DNA of 64,000 nt from Pseudoalteromonas ruthenica (GTDB lineage: Bacteria > Pseudomonadota > Gammaproteobacteria > Enterobacterales > Alteromonadaceae): positions 434,001-498,000 of the forward strand of contig NZ_CP023396.1 in NCBI RefSeq assembly GCF_008808095.1, given 5' to 3'. Below, piece by piece: positions 57,282 through 64,000 of the stretch; position 1 is the first letter of the stretch, and each line of letters starts with the position of its first letter. Below the pieces are notes generated by a model that had not been told where the DNA came from, ran no database searches, and saw only the letters and a program-made list of their open reading frames with translations. Made by a program: the position numbers and the translations under genes.

Positions 57282-57657
57282 ATAGTGCTTGCCATCAAAG
57301 TAGATTCAAGTATGGCCGCATCCATATTATTTATTAACTGCGTGGAAGGTGATATTCGCGCTCAAAGCAAGTCTAAAAATTGAAGCAGCGGTATGTTGGT
57401 GGCGAATATGGTGACTTTGAAAATATGCAAACACTGTGTATTAAAACAGTTTCAGCGCAGTCGCTCACATAGTCAAGGAAACGGCCCAATTGCAAGCTTT
57501 TGTCGCAAGATAAAAACGAGAAATTGCTATTTTTAATAATACTAGCAATGAGTTAACTAGTCTGTTAAGAATATATCATTCAGAAAAGTGAGCGGCAGCT
57601 TAGTAGAAAAACGCGCGATTCGCTCGCTATAAACATGTTATAAACCTAAGGGAAGTA
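57282..57657. other. 376-base gene-poor part of the cassette array
   Basis: No supported ORF. A degenerate attC may span 57276-57339 (ATAAATA near both ends), followed by a possible geneless cassette that begins TTAACT (57334) and ends with AGTTAAC (57551-57557). A separate perfect 7-bp pair ATTGCTA / TAGCAAT lies near 57521-57550. These small matches could be chance. Confidence 0.4.
57552..57643 (+). repeat. Candidate attC site before the 57658 gene
   Basis: It runs from GTTAAC to GTTATAA, with an inner pair AGTGAGCG / CGCTCGCT (one mismatch). The last core TTATAA is the exact complement of the R'' box TTATAAC at the end of the following cassette, which supports the right border. Confidence 0.55.
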
Positions 57658-57954
57658 ATGGTATTTATCATCCTGTTTGGGGTAGTAGCGATTAGCTTTA
57701 TTGTGTTTAGCATTCAGATGGAAGCATACAAAGAAGCTGCGCATAAAGGTACAGAAGAACGGAAAAATAGGCTAGTTGAATACCTAAGCTACCAAGATCA
57801 GTATTGGGGTATGTTGTTTGGTAACCCTAAAAATTTCCCCCTGTACCATGAAGGTTTAGACAGTCATATTAAAAGGGTACGTATTTCATTGTTCGTAGCA
57901 TCAGGATCGTTTTTTGGCTTATTCATATATATCATTGTTGCAAACGGCTTATAA
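57658..57954 (+). CDS. Hypothetical two-helix membrane protein
   Basis: A 98-residue protein not recognised. An N-terminal helix (VFIILFGVVAISFIVFSI), a charged central region (EAAHKGTEERKNRLVEYL) and a C-terminal helix (LFVASGSFFGLFIYIIVANGL) suggest two transmembrane spans. GGGAAG precedes the ATG. It is the only gene of a complete, well-delimited cassette (about 57638-58042), and its stop is part of the attC R'' box. Confidence 0.68.
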   Translation: MVFIILFGVVAISFIVFSIQMEAYKEAAHKGTEERKNRLVEYLSYQDQYWGMLFGNPKNFPLYHEGLDSHIKRVRISLFVASGSFFGLFIYIIVANGL

Positions 57955-58046
57955 CAAGTTGCTAAAAAGGACGCAAAACGCTCGGCTTGCGTTCATTCGT
58001 CGCTAATTACAGCCAAGCATTTTTGCGCCCATTAGTAAGGCGTTAA
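57951..58046 (+). repeat. attC site E (strong)
   Basis: A 95-base imperfect hairpin. The left arm beginning TAACAAGTTGCTAAAAAGGA and the reverse complement of the right arm, TAACGCCTTACTAATGGGCG, agree through most of 34 positions, and both continue CGCAAAA..GC. The cassette gene's TAA stop is within the left core. The right end reads GGCGTTA. Its R'' box TTATAAC is the complement of the cassette start. Confidence 0.88.
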
Positions 58047-58059
58047 GAGGCAAGAATAG

Positions 58060-59085
58060 TTGGTGCAACAATCACAGATTATGGAAGATAAGATTATTTC
58101 AGCAGTGAAAACTTTTGCTACCTCGATAAATTCAGGTGGCAAAGTAGTCGCTGATATGTCTGAACTAATTGAAGTTACTTCTCAGTTGCCTCTTTCTAGT
58201 TTTGACTACTGGGAGCGAATTATTCGTTCAGAATTTTCTATAGCTATGAGGGAGTCTATTCCCCCTAAATGGAAGGTGTGGTCAAAACCCAAGGAATTGG
58301 TAACTTGGCTTGATCTTATTAGCTGGGATGGTTACAAACGAGAAAAAGCACTTCGAGCACTATCTGGGTCTGCGCCAAATACATTCTTTTTTTCTCTTGC
58401 CGTTCGTAGACTCAACGATTGGGTTCCCCAAGTTCGTAAAGCAGCGAGGGAAACGCTGCCAGAGATATCGAGGTCGACTAATCCTGAATGTGTAGTAGAG
58501 GCATTATGCGTCGCGCTCTCCAATTGGAACTCTTGGGGTAGAATAGAAGAAGCAGATGAAGAGGTTCTTTTTAAAATCATTTCTGAAAAGGAGATAGCAA
58601 AGTCTCTGCGGTCTAAGTTGGTTTTTTCTACTTCAGGACCTATGCCATCACTCTTTTCACAGCTTGGCCGCACTCCGATACTCGATGGGAAAATTGAAGA
58701 AATAGCTAAATCCGCGATTCAGCCTTCGGTTCGAGCTGAGGCATACCGCAGCTTATTTGAAGGGCGGATTACTTGGATCGAAGGCCGAAAATGGGTGTGG
58801 ATTGATATAAGGTACTGCGAAGGCAGGCTAAAGCCTATCGTTGGTGAGCGGAAATTAGAAGTTGAAACTCCACTACTAGATTTACTAGAAAGATCATCTG
58901 AAGATCGTTCATCTATTGTTAGGCGCGTTTCAGCGGAGATTTTAATAAGAGAGTTGGGCAATCCGGGTATTAAAGCCAGAGAATTTGCCGAACGCTTTGC
59001 TTCAGATAGCTCACTCGCTGTATCTGAAAGGGGTGAGTATGTATTAAAAAAATTAGATGAGGCAGAGCGTGACAATGGCTCTTAA
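58060..59085 (+). CDS. Hypothetical HEAT-like repeat protein
   Basis: A 341-residue protein not firmly recognised. Repeated helical pairs such as RRLNDWVPQVRKAARETLPE and SSIVRRVSAEILIRELGNPG resemble HEAT/ARM repeats used in protein-protein interaction. No catalytic motif or membrane segment is seen. The start is TTG 58060 after GAGG, or the ATG at 58081. It is unusually long for a cassette gene. Its stop TAA is inside TCTTAAC, the exact complement of the cassette start GTTAAGA. Confidence 0.7.
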   Translation: MVQQSQIMEDKIISAVKTFATSINSGGKVVADMSELIEVTSQLPLSSFDYWERIIRSEFSIAMRESIPPKWKVWSKPKELVTWLDLISWDGYKREKALRALSGSAPNTFFFSLAVRRLNDWVPQVRKAARETLPEISRSTNPECVVEALCVALSNWNSWGRIEEADEEVLFKIISEKEIAKSLRSKLVFSTSGPMPSLFSQLGRTPILDGKIEEIAKSAIQPSVRAEAYRSLFEGRITWIEGRKWVWIDIRYCEGRLKPIVGERKLEVETPLLDLLERSSEDRSSIVRRVSAEILIRELGNPGIKAREFAERFASDSSLAVSERGEYVLKKLDEAERDNGS

Positions 59086-59150
59086 CAAGTGCATGTTGTT
59101 GGACTGGTTTTCCGCTGCGGCTCCAAACCAGCCGCAAGTGCGGGCGTTAC
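59080..59150 (+). repeat. attC site (strong), end of the HEAT-like cassette
   Basis: A 71-base element. It starts TCTTAACAAGTGC and ends GTGCGGGCGTTAC, with the internal pair CTGGTTTTCCGCTGCGG / the complement of GGCTCCAAACCAG-type right arm. It shares the TAACAAGT start with site E. It is the last attC recognised before fadR. Confidence 0.87.
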
Positions 59151-59604
59151 CAAATAAATACTCTAACTGGTTTCTGTCCAAAAACGAGTTAGATTCAATG
59201 TCCGTTCTTATGGCTCTATTTAATCTTTGCTGGAGTAGCTCAAAGGTTCAAATTGATACACAAGTAGCTATCAAACTTAGCGAAGCCTACTTGTTGAGGT
59301 AGAGCAAGGTATAGTGGTCTAACTATAAATTGATTTACTTCTTGCCTCTCCCCCCACCCTGAAACAATGAGGCTTAAAAGCTTATTGCTAAATTTGTCAC
59401 TTAAGCTTCAAAGATAAATGGGTCTTCGCTAATCAAGCCCTCTTCATAGGAGTGGTTAGAGTCTCACACCGTGTAACAATCCCACCTTTGCTGTGTATGA
59501 CCAAAACTGTGACTGGGCGAGTGTGCTTGTTAGTTGCTTCGCATCTGGTACAATCAGTATGTTAAGATCAATAATAATATTTTTAGTAGTGAAGTGGACG
59601 TTAG
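59151..59604. other. 454-base region between the cassette array and fadR
   Basis: No convincing gene. A frame ending at 59302 continues out of the attC and has only a short in-frame ATG-started part (59201, 34 codons). Upstream of fadR, ATCTGGTACAATCAGTA (59543-59559) shares 11 of 16 positions with the FadR consensus and could be an autoregulatory site, weakly. The fadR promoter must lie here. Confidence 0.5.
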
Positions 59605-60318
59605 ATGAGAATATTCAAAGCCAAAAGCCCAGCTGGATTTGCTGAGGAGTACATAGTTGAGTCCATCTGGAACGGCGAGTTTCCGCCTGGCTCAATTCTT
59701 CCAGCTGAGCGTGAGCTATCGGAACTGATTGGCGTCACTCGCACTACCTTGCGTGAGGTATTACAACGCCTAGCCCGCGATGGCTGGCTGACTATTCAAC
59801 ACGGTAAGCCGACGCGCGTGAACAACTTTTGGGAAACCTCAGGGTTGAACATTCTTGAGACCTTGGCCCGTCTTGATGAAGACAAAATGCCAGAGCTGAC
59901 CGACCAGCTGCTTTCTGCACGTACGAACATCAGCGCCATTTACATGCGCGCAGCGATTAAGATAGACCCTGAACGTGTAAAAGAAATTGTTGCAGATAGA
60001 GAAACTGTAGAAGACACAGCGCAGGCCTTCGCCGATTATGATTACCTTGTCCATCACCAGTTAGCTGGGGCAGGGAACAATAAAATCTATGTATTGATTT
60101 TAAATGGCTTTAAAGGTTTTTACTCTAAAATTGGCTGCCACTATTTCTCTGACCCGCGTACTCGAGAGCTGGCGCGTCAGTTCTATTCAGACCTAGCCAA
60201 GCTTGCCGAGCAGCAAGACCACGATGGCGCAATCGCCCTGATGCGTCGCTACGGCCATAAGAGTGGCCAAATATGGCAAGAGATTCGTGGCAATATGCCC
60301 GAAGATATTATGGATTAA
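59605..60318 (+). CDS. fadR: FadR, fatty acid-responsive GntR-family regulator
   Basis: A 237-residue FadR. The winged helix contains [20 protein letters not shown] and the wing segment [18 protein letters not shown], virtually as in E. coli. The C-terminal acyl-CoA-binding domain ends [10 protein letters not shown]. It represses beta-oxidation genes and activates unsaturated fatty acid synthesis; long-chain acyl-CoA releases it. A matching operator lies before fadI in this window. The ATG follows a weak GGAC region. Confidence 0.97.
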   Translation: MRIFKAKSPAGFAEEYIVESIWNGEFPPGSILPAERELSELIGVTRTTLREVLQRLARDGWLTIQHGKPTRVNNFWETSGLNILETLARLDEDKMPELTDQLLSARTNISAIYMRAAIKIDPERVKEIVADRETVEDTAQAFADYDYLVHHQLAGAGNNKIYVLILNGFKGFYSKIGCHYFSDPRTRELARQFYSDLAKLAEQQDHDGAIALMRRYGHKSGQIWQEIRGNMPEDIMD

Positions 60319-60327
60319 ATAGCTTAA

Positions 60328-60351
60328 AAGCCCGCACTAGCGGGCTTTTTT
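60328..60351 (+). terminator. Intrinsic terminator after fadR
   Basis: The stem AAGCCCGC / GCGGGCTT with a 4-base loop (ACTA) is followed by six T residues, 9 bases after the fadR stop. Confidence 0.93.
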
Positions 60352-60598
60352 GTGCCCAGCGCAAAGGCGTTGGTGTCAATCAGTTTTATCGATGATAGCT
60401 ATCGCTAAATGCGATTGTTCTTTTGCGCACAGGGTCAGTACCATATTGCGCAGAATTAGGTGCAACGTGAATTTTGCGTGATGGGGTTGGTTTTTGCTTT
60501 TTCGTCACTATATTTAGTTGCACATACATAAAATGCTTTGACGCATTTGCCGTCAGAGCCACTGTGTTAACGATAAACTCAAACTATTGGAGATTACA

Positions 60599-61204
60599 AT
60601 GGGTGTATTAGTAGGCCGCAAGGCACCAGATTTCACAGCAGCTGCAGTGCTAGGTAACGGCGAGATCGTTGAAGACTACAACCTACACGAAAAAATCAAA
60701 GGAAAGAAAGCGGTTATCTTTTTCTACCCACTTGATTTCACATTCGTTTGTCCTTCTGAACTTATTGCTTTCGACAAGCGCTATGAAGAGTTCCAAAAGC
60801 GTGGTGTTGAAGTAATCGGTGTTTCTATCGATTCACAGTTCTCACACAACGCATGGCGTAACACTGCTGTTGCTGACGGCGGTATCGGTAAAGTTAAATA
60901 TGACCTTGTTGCTGACGTGAAGCACGAAATCTGTCAAGCGTTCGACGTAGAGCACCCTGAAGCGGGCGTTGCTTTCCGTGGTTCTTTCCTAATCGACGAG
61001 GAAGGCACAGTACGTCACCAAGTAGTTAACGACCTACCTCTAGGCCGTAACATTGACGAGATGCTGCGCATGGTTGACGCTCTAGCGTTCCACAGCGAGC
61101 ACGGTGAAGTATGTCCAGCTGGTTGGACTGAAGGTAAAAAAGGTATGGACGCAAGCCCTGAAGGTGTTGCTAAGTTCCTATCTGAAAACGAAGGCGACCT
61201 ATAG
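60599..61204 (+). CDS. 2-Cys peroxiredoxin (AhpC/Tsa family)
   Basis: A 201-residue thiol peroxidase. The peroxidatic cysteine is Cys51 in FTFVCPSEL and the resolving cysteine is in GEVCPAGW. A GGIG segment is also present. It reduces hydrogen peroxide and organic hydroperoxides, recycled by thioredoxin or AhpF (no ahpF nearby). The ATG at 60599 follows GGAG. Codon use is strongly biased to frequent codons (for example CGT, GGT, GAC), consistent with high expression. Confidence 0.95.
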   Translation: MGVLVGRKAPDFTAAAVLGNGEIVEDYNLHEKIKGKKAVIFFYPLDFTFVCPSELIAFDKRYEEFQKRGVEVIGVSIDSQFSHNAWRNTAVADGGIGKVKYDLVADVKHEICQAFDVEHPEAGVAFRGSFLIDEEGTVRHQVVNDLPLGRNIDEMLRMVDALAFHSEHGEVCPAGWTEGKKGMDASPEGVAKFLSENEGDL

Positions 61205-61226
61205 GTCGACCCCAGGTTTCAAGAAA

Positions 61227-61251
61227 AACCGCGCTTTAGCGCGGTTTTTTT
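61227..61251 (+). terminator. Intrinsic terminator after the peroxiredoxin gene
   Basis: The stem AACCGCGC / GCGCGGTT with loop TTTA is followed by a long T run, about 20 bases after the stop. Confidence 0.93.
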
Positions 61252-61361
61252 ATGCCTGAAAACAGCTGTAAGCCTGTACTACAATAACTAAAATCGGTAC
61301 CTTCATCATAACTTCATTCTTCTCAACTAAGATTTTAGTTTTTATAACAAGGATATGTGAC

Positions 61362-62594
61362 ATGCGCGCAGTATTTTCTATGATGCTCATTCTGTTTTGT
61401 AGTGGGGCGGCTTACGGCCAATCGGCTACTCAAAATCCCGCCACGGTGATCATTTCCATCGATGGTTTTCGTCATGACTACATTGAGCATTTCGATACTC
61501 CGGCGCTAGCTAAATTAAGCCGTCAAGGAGTGCGGGCGCTGCGCATGAAAACGGTTTATCCGAGTAAAACTTTCCCCAACCACATCAGCATCGCCACAGG
61601 TCTGCTGCCCAGTCACCATGGTATCGTGGGTAATCGTTTTTGTGATAAACAGCGGCAACAGTGCTATGCCATGGGCAAAGGGCAGGCCGATACCAGCTGG
61701 GTGTCGGGTACGCCACTATGGAATTTAGCTGAGCTACAAGGGGTGAAAGCCGCTACCTATTACTGGCCAGAATCGGATGCGCGTTTCAATGGCCGCACTG
61801 CGTCTTACTTTTATCCGTATTCTAGCCACGGCAAGCAGTCCCATCGCGTAGAGCAAATCATTCAATGGCTTAAGTTACCCAAGCAGCAGCGCCCCAAACT
61901 CATTATGAGCTACTTTTCTGAGGTTGACAGCCTCGGCCACAAATATGGGCCGAACGCGCCGCAAACCAAGGCAGGAGCTTTAGGAATCGATCGCCTTATT
62001 GGTGAGCTGTGGCGCAGAATAAATACCGAGTTAGACACCAAGGTGAACCTGATTGTGGTCTCTGATCATGGCATGAGCGAAGTAAACCCCGATGCCGGCA
62101 TTCCTTTAGCATCGCTCAACATCGATGATGGGTTTAAAGTGATTAACTCTGGCACCCGGGTGGCTATTTATCAACATAAGGCGTCTACGCGTGCTTTACA
62201 GGCACTGCGAGAGCGACTGCACAAGCAGGCGGCGGATCAATACCAGGTGATGAGTAAGGAGCAACTGGCTCAGTATGGTGTCACTATGGGGCCGAGACAG
62301 GCTGATATTGTGCTGCAAACGCGCCCACCGGTGGTTTTTACGCAGCCAGATCATCACTATCTGGGCACCCATGGTTTTATCGATGATGACAATATGGACG
62401 CTGTGTTCTTAGCCGTGGGTCCAAGTTTCCACCAAGGAAAAACGCTGGCGCAGGTGCGTAATCTTGATATTTACCCTATGGTGGCACATATCCTCGGCTT
62501 AGAGATACTGACCCCCATCGACAGTGACGGTGCTACCTTGTGGCCAGCCTTGTTGTCACCGCCAAAGCGCGAATCGGCAACGCGCAGCAACTAG
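61362..62594 (+). CDS. Secreted nucleotide pyrophosphatase/phosphodiesterase-family protein
   Basis: A 410-residue alkaline phosphatase-superfamily enzyme with a signal peptide (FSMMLILFCSGAAYGQ). The metal and nucleophile motifs are ISIDGFRHDY and VYPSKTFPNHISIATG, whose Thr is the nucleophile in NPP enzymes. SDHGMSEV and GTHGFIDDD supply further metal ligands. It is expected to hydrolyse phosphodiester or pyrophosphate bonds in the periplasm. The substrate is not evident. AAGGAT precedes the ATG. Confidence 0.9.
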   Translation: MRAVFSMMLILFCSGAAYGQSATQNPATVIISIDGFRHDYIEHFDTPALAKLSRQGVRALRMKTVYPSKTFPNHISIATGLLPSHHGIVGNRFCDKQRQQCYAMGKGQADTSWVSGTPLWNLAELQGVKAATYYWPESDARFNGRTASYFYPYSSHGKQSHRVEQIIQWLKLPKQQRPKLIMSYFSEVDSLGHKYGPNAPQTKAGALGIDRLIGELWRRINTELDTKVNLIVVSDHGMSEVNPDAGIPLASLNIDDGFKVINSGTRVAIYQHKASTRALQALRERLHKQAADQYQVMSKEQLAQYGVTMGPRQADIVLQTRPPVVFTQPDHHYLGTHGFIDDDNMDAVFLAVGPSFHQGKTLAQVRNLDIYPMVAHILGLEILTPIDSDGATLWPALLSPPKRESATRSN

Positions 62595-62627
62595 GGGTTG
62601 TTGCTAGGCTGAAATCCAGACACAAAA

Positions 62628-62651
62628 AAACCGCCATAACGGCGGTTTTTT
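62628..62651. terminator. Bidirectional terminator between the NPP-like gene and deaD
   Basis: The stem AAACCGCC / GGCGGTTT with loop ATAAC is flanked by an A run and a T run and lies between convergent genes. Confidence 0.92.
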
Positions 62652-62665
62652 ATGTCATTGAAGGC

Positions 62666-64000
62666 TTATTGAAAGCTCACTGCTTTGCGCTCTTTACGCT
62701 GGCCACGGCCTTTAGCGTTAGGGTCGCGGAAACTGCGCTTTTTGCCTTCACCTCGTGGTTCACGTGCCTCACGTGGTGCACGTGCTTCGCTTTGGCTAAG
62801 TGTCAGCTTCATAGGACGCTTGCAGATATACACTTTTTGGAAGTGCGCCAGCTTGTCCTCAGGCATACCCTTTGGTAGCTCAACGGTACTGTGAGCGTCA
62901 TATAAACGAATGTCGCCAATAAACTTGCTGGAGATATCCGCTTCATTAGCAATGGCACCGACGATATTTTTAACTTGTACACCGTGCTCGCGACCCACCT
63001 CAATACGGTACGTATCCATTGGTGTGTTAGCATCACGACGCTCGCGGCGAGGTTTTTCACCGTCGCGACGACGATCGCCTTTGCGCTCACTGCGTTCACC
63101 ACGCTCTGGACGTTCCTTCGCTTTGATTTCCTCGACCTTCAACGGCGACTGTTGCTGTGCCAGATAAAGTAGCGCGGCGGCTAAGTCACCTTGGCTCAAT
63201 TGCAACTTGTTACCTAGGGTATTGGCTACTTGCGCAAAGAACTCACTGTCTTTGTGCTCTAGCGCAGCAGCCACTTTCTTCTCTAGACCATCAATACGCT
63301 TTTGCTCAACGACTTTAGCGCTCGGCAGTTCTACCTGAGCGATGTCGCTTTTGGTGTGGCGCATAATGTTCTTAAGTAGGTAACGCTCATTGCCCTTAAC
63401 GAACAAAATAGCTTTACCTTGACGACCTGCACGGCCAGTACGGCCGATACGGTGTACATAGGCTTCGCTGTCTTGTGGGATATCATAGTTAACCACTAGG
63501 CTGATGCGTTCAACATCTAGGCCTCGTGCTGCCACGTCGGTGGCAATAACAATATCAAGTAAACCATTTTTAAGGCGGTCAACGGTGCGCTCACGCGCCT
63601 GCTGGTTCATATCACCGTTTAATGGTGCGGCAGAGAAGCCTTCGCGCTCGAGGAGCTCAGCCAACTGCACGGTGTCGTTACGAGTACGCACAAATACAAT
63701 GGCAGCATCAAAGTCTTCGGCTTCTAAAAAGCGCACAATGGCTTTGTTTTTGTGTACACGCGCTTGCCAGTACACTTGCTCGATAGTGGATACTGTGCTG
63801 TTGCGTGGCGTAATACGCACTTGCTCTGCGTCTTGCAAATAGGTTTTGCAAATAGACTGAATCTGTTTTGGCATGGTCGCCGAGAACAAACAAGTTTGCT
63901 TGTCTTCTGGTGTTTGCGCCATGATGCTTTCCACATCATCGATAAAGCCCATGCGTAGCATTTCGTCGGCTTCATCCAATACCAATGCACTTAAGCGTGA
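62666..64000 (-). CDS. deaD: DeaD/CsdA DEAD-box RNA helicase (3' part)
   Basis: Partial gene: the frame is open to the right edge, so the start and motifs Q, I and Ia are missing; about 444 C-terminal residues remain. Motif II is VLDEADEML, motif III SATMP, and motif VI HRIGRTGRAGRQG. The DbpA-type RNA-binding domain (YRIEVGREHGVQVKNIVGAI) and an Arg/Gly/Glu-rich tail identify the CsdA subgroup, which acts in ribosome assembly and cold-stress RNA unwinding. The tail has an RSERK-type low-complexity stretch. Confidence 0.96.
   Translation of the reverse strand, partial: SRLSALVLDEADEMLRMGFIDDVESIMAQTPEDKQTCLFSATMPKQIQSICKTYLQDAEQVRITPRNSTVSTIEQVYWQARVHKNKAIVRFLEAEDFDAAIVFVRTRNDTVQLAELLEREGFSAAPLNGDMNQQARERTVDRLKNGLLDIVIATDVAARGLDVERISLVVNYDIPQDSEAYVHRIGRTGRAGRQGKAILFVKGNERYLLKNIMRHTKSDIAQVELPSAKVVEQKRIDGLEKKVAAALEHKDSEFFAQVANTLGNKLQLSQGDLAAALLYLAQQQSPLKVEEIKAKERPERGERSERKGDRRRDGEKPRRERRDANTPMDTYRIEVGREHGVQVKNIVGAIANEADISSKFIGDIRLYDAHSTVELPKGMPEDKLAHFQKVYICKRPMKLTLSQSEARAPREAREPRGEGKKRSFRDPNAKGRGQRKERKAVSFQ

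Larger units (their letters stand above)
52570..59150 (+). mobile_element. Gene-cassette array without integrase (CALIN-like)
   Basis: All genes are on the plus strand, small and AT-richer than the flanks, and are separated by attC-like hairpins. The clearest sites are 57951-58046 and 59080-59150; weaker ones are at 53724-53830, 55778-55848, 56710-56768 and 57552-57643. For two consecutive cassettes the R'' box is an exact complement of the cassette's own first bases (TTATAA and TTAAGA). No IntI gene is in the window. Such clusters are called CALIN. The alternative is the distal end of a chromosomal integron. Confidence 0.78.

Noticed and set aside
59057..59302. An 81-codon frame starting at the end of the HEAT-like gene.
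   Set aside because: It reads through the attC site and lacks a ribosome site; probably chance.

Overview
The window is a 64 kb stretch of a gammaproteobacterial chromosome. The gene order flhA-flhF-flhG-fliA-cheYZAB-motCD-parA-parP-cheW-ccmA-I, the DUF3379/ECF sigma pair and the sequence character of the proteins point to Alteromonadales, most likely a Pseudoalteromonas-like marine polar-flagellate. No rRNA or tRNA gene was seen, and species-level assignment is not possible from sequence reading alone.

Layout. (1) 1-13.3 kb: a co-directional, tightly packed flagellar and chemotaxis operon. It holds the 3' end of flhA, flhF, flhG, fliA, cheY, cheZ, cheA, cheB, motC, motD, a ParA/ParC-like ATPase, a ParP-like CheW-domain protein carrying a 53-residue glutamine tract, cheW and a DUF2802 protein. 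(2) 13.3-15.8 kb, minus strand: an FlhB C-terminal-domain paralogue and a FliK-like gene that is split by a one-base frameshift. (3) 15.9-22.9 kb: the complete cytochrome c maturation operon ccmABCDEFGHI, followed by mlaA and a strong terminator. (4) 23.7-28.1 kb: a degenerate EAL-HDOD protein, the sodium/proline symporter gene putP behind a perfect 13-bp hairpin, and an ECF sigma/DUF3379 pair. (5) 28.3-35.1 kb, minus strand: a MoxR-DUF58-DUF4381-BatA-BatB/C-BatD operon. (6) 35.4-38.9 kb: fadI-fadJ behind a FadR-type palindrome. (7) 39-46.6 kb: small unknown proteins, a PAS-GGDEF-EAL protein, an M16 protease, sixA and yciH. (8) 46.7-51.6 kb: a STAS / receiver-PP2C-kinase partner-switching pair, a GAF protein, an aromatic aminotransferase, yebG with a perfect LexA box, and a ComEA-like protein. 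(9) 51.6-52.5 kb: a small membrane protein and dsbB.

(10) 52.5-59.2 kb is the accessory part. It is an AT-richer run of short genes, all on the plus strand, separated by attC-like imperfect hairpins. The best sites are at 57951-58046 and 59080-59150, and their R'' boxes are exact complements of the first bases of the cassettes they terminate. No integron integrase is visible, so this looks like a cluster of attC sites lacking an integrase (CALIN), or a fragment of a chromosomal integron. It lies between dsbB and fadR. Cargo includes a GNAT acetyltransferase, a class C beta-lactamase-family hydrolase, a HEAT-like protein and several unknown proteins.

(11) 59.6-64 kb: fadR (the likely regulator of the fadIJ operator 24 kb upstream), a 2-Cys peroxiredoxin, a secreted nucleotide pyrophosphatase/phosphodiesterase-family protein, and the 3' part of a DeaD/CsdA RNA helicase running off the right edge.

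Together the window links polar flagellar placement and chemotaxis, c-type cytochrome biogenesis, fatty acid beta-oxidation with its regulator, stress-response partner switching, and a mobile cassette region.
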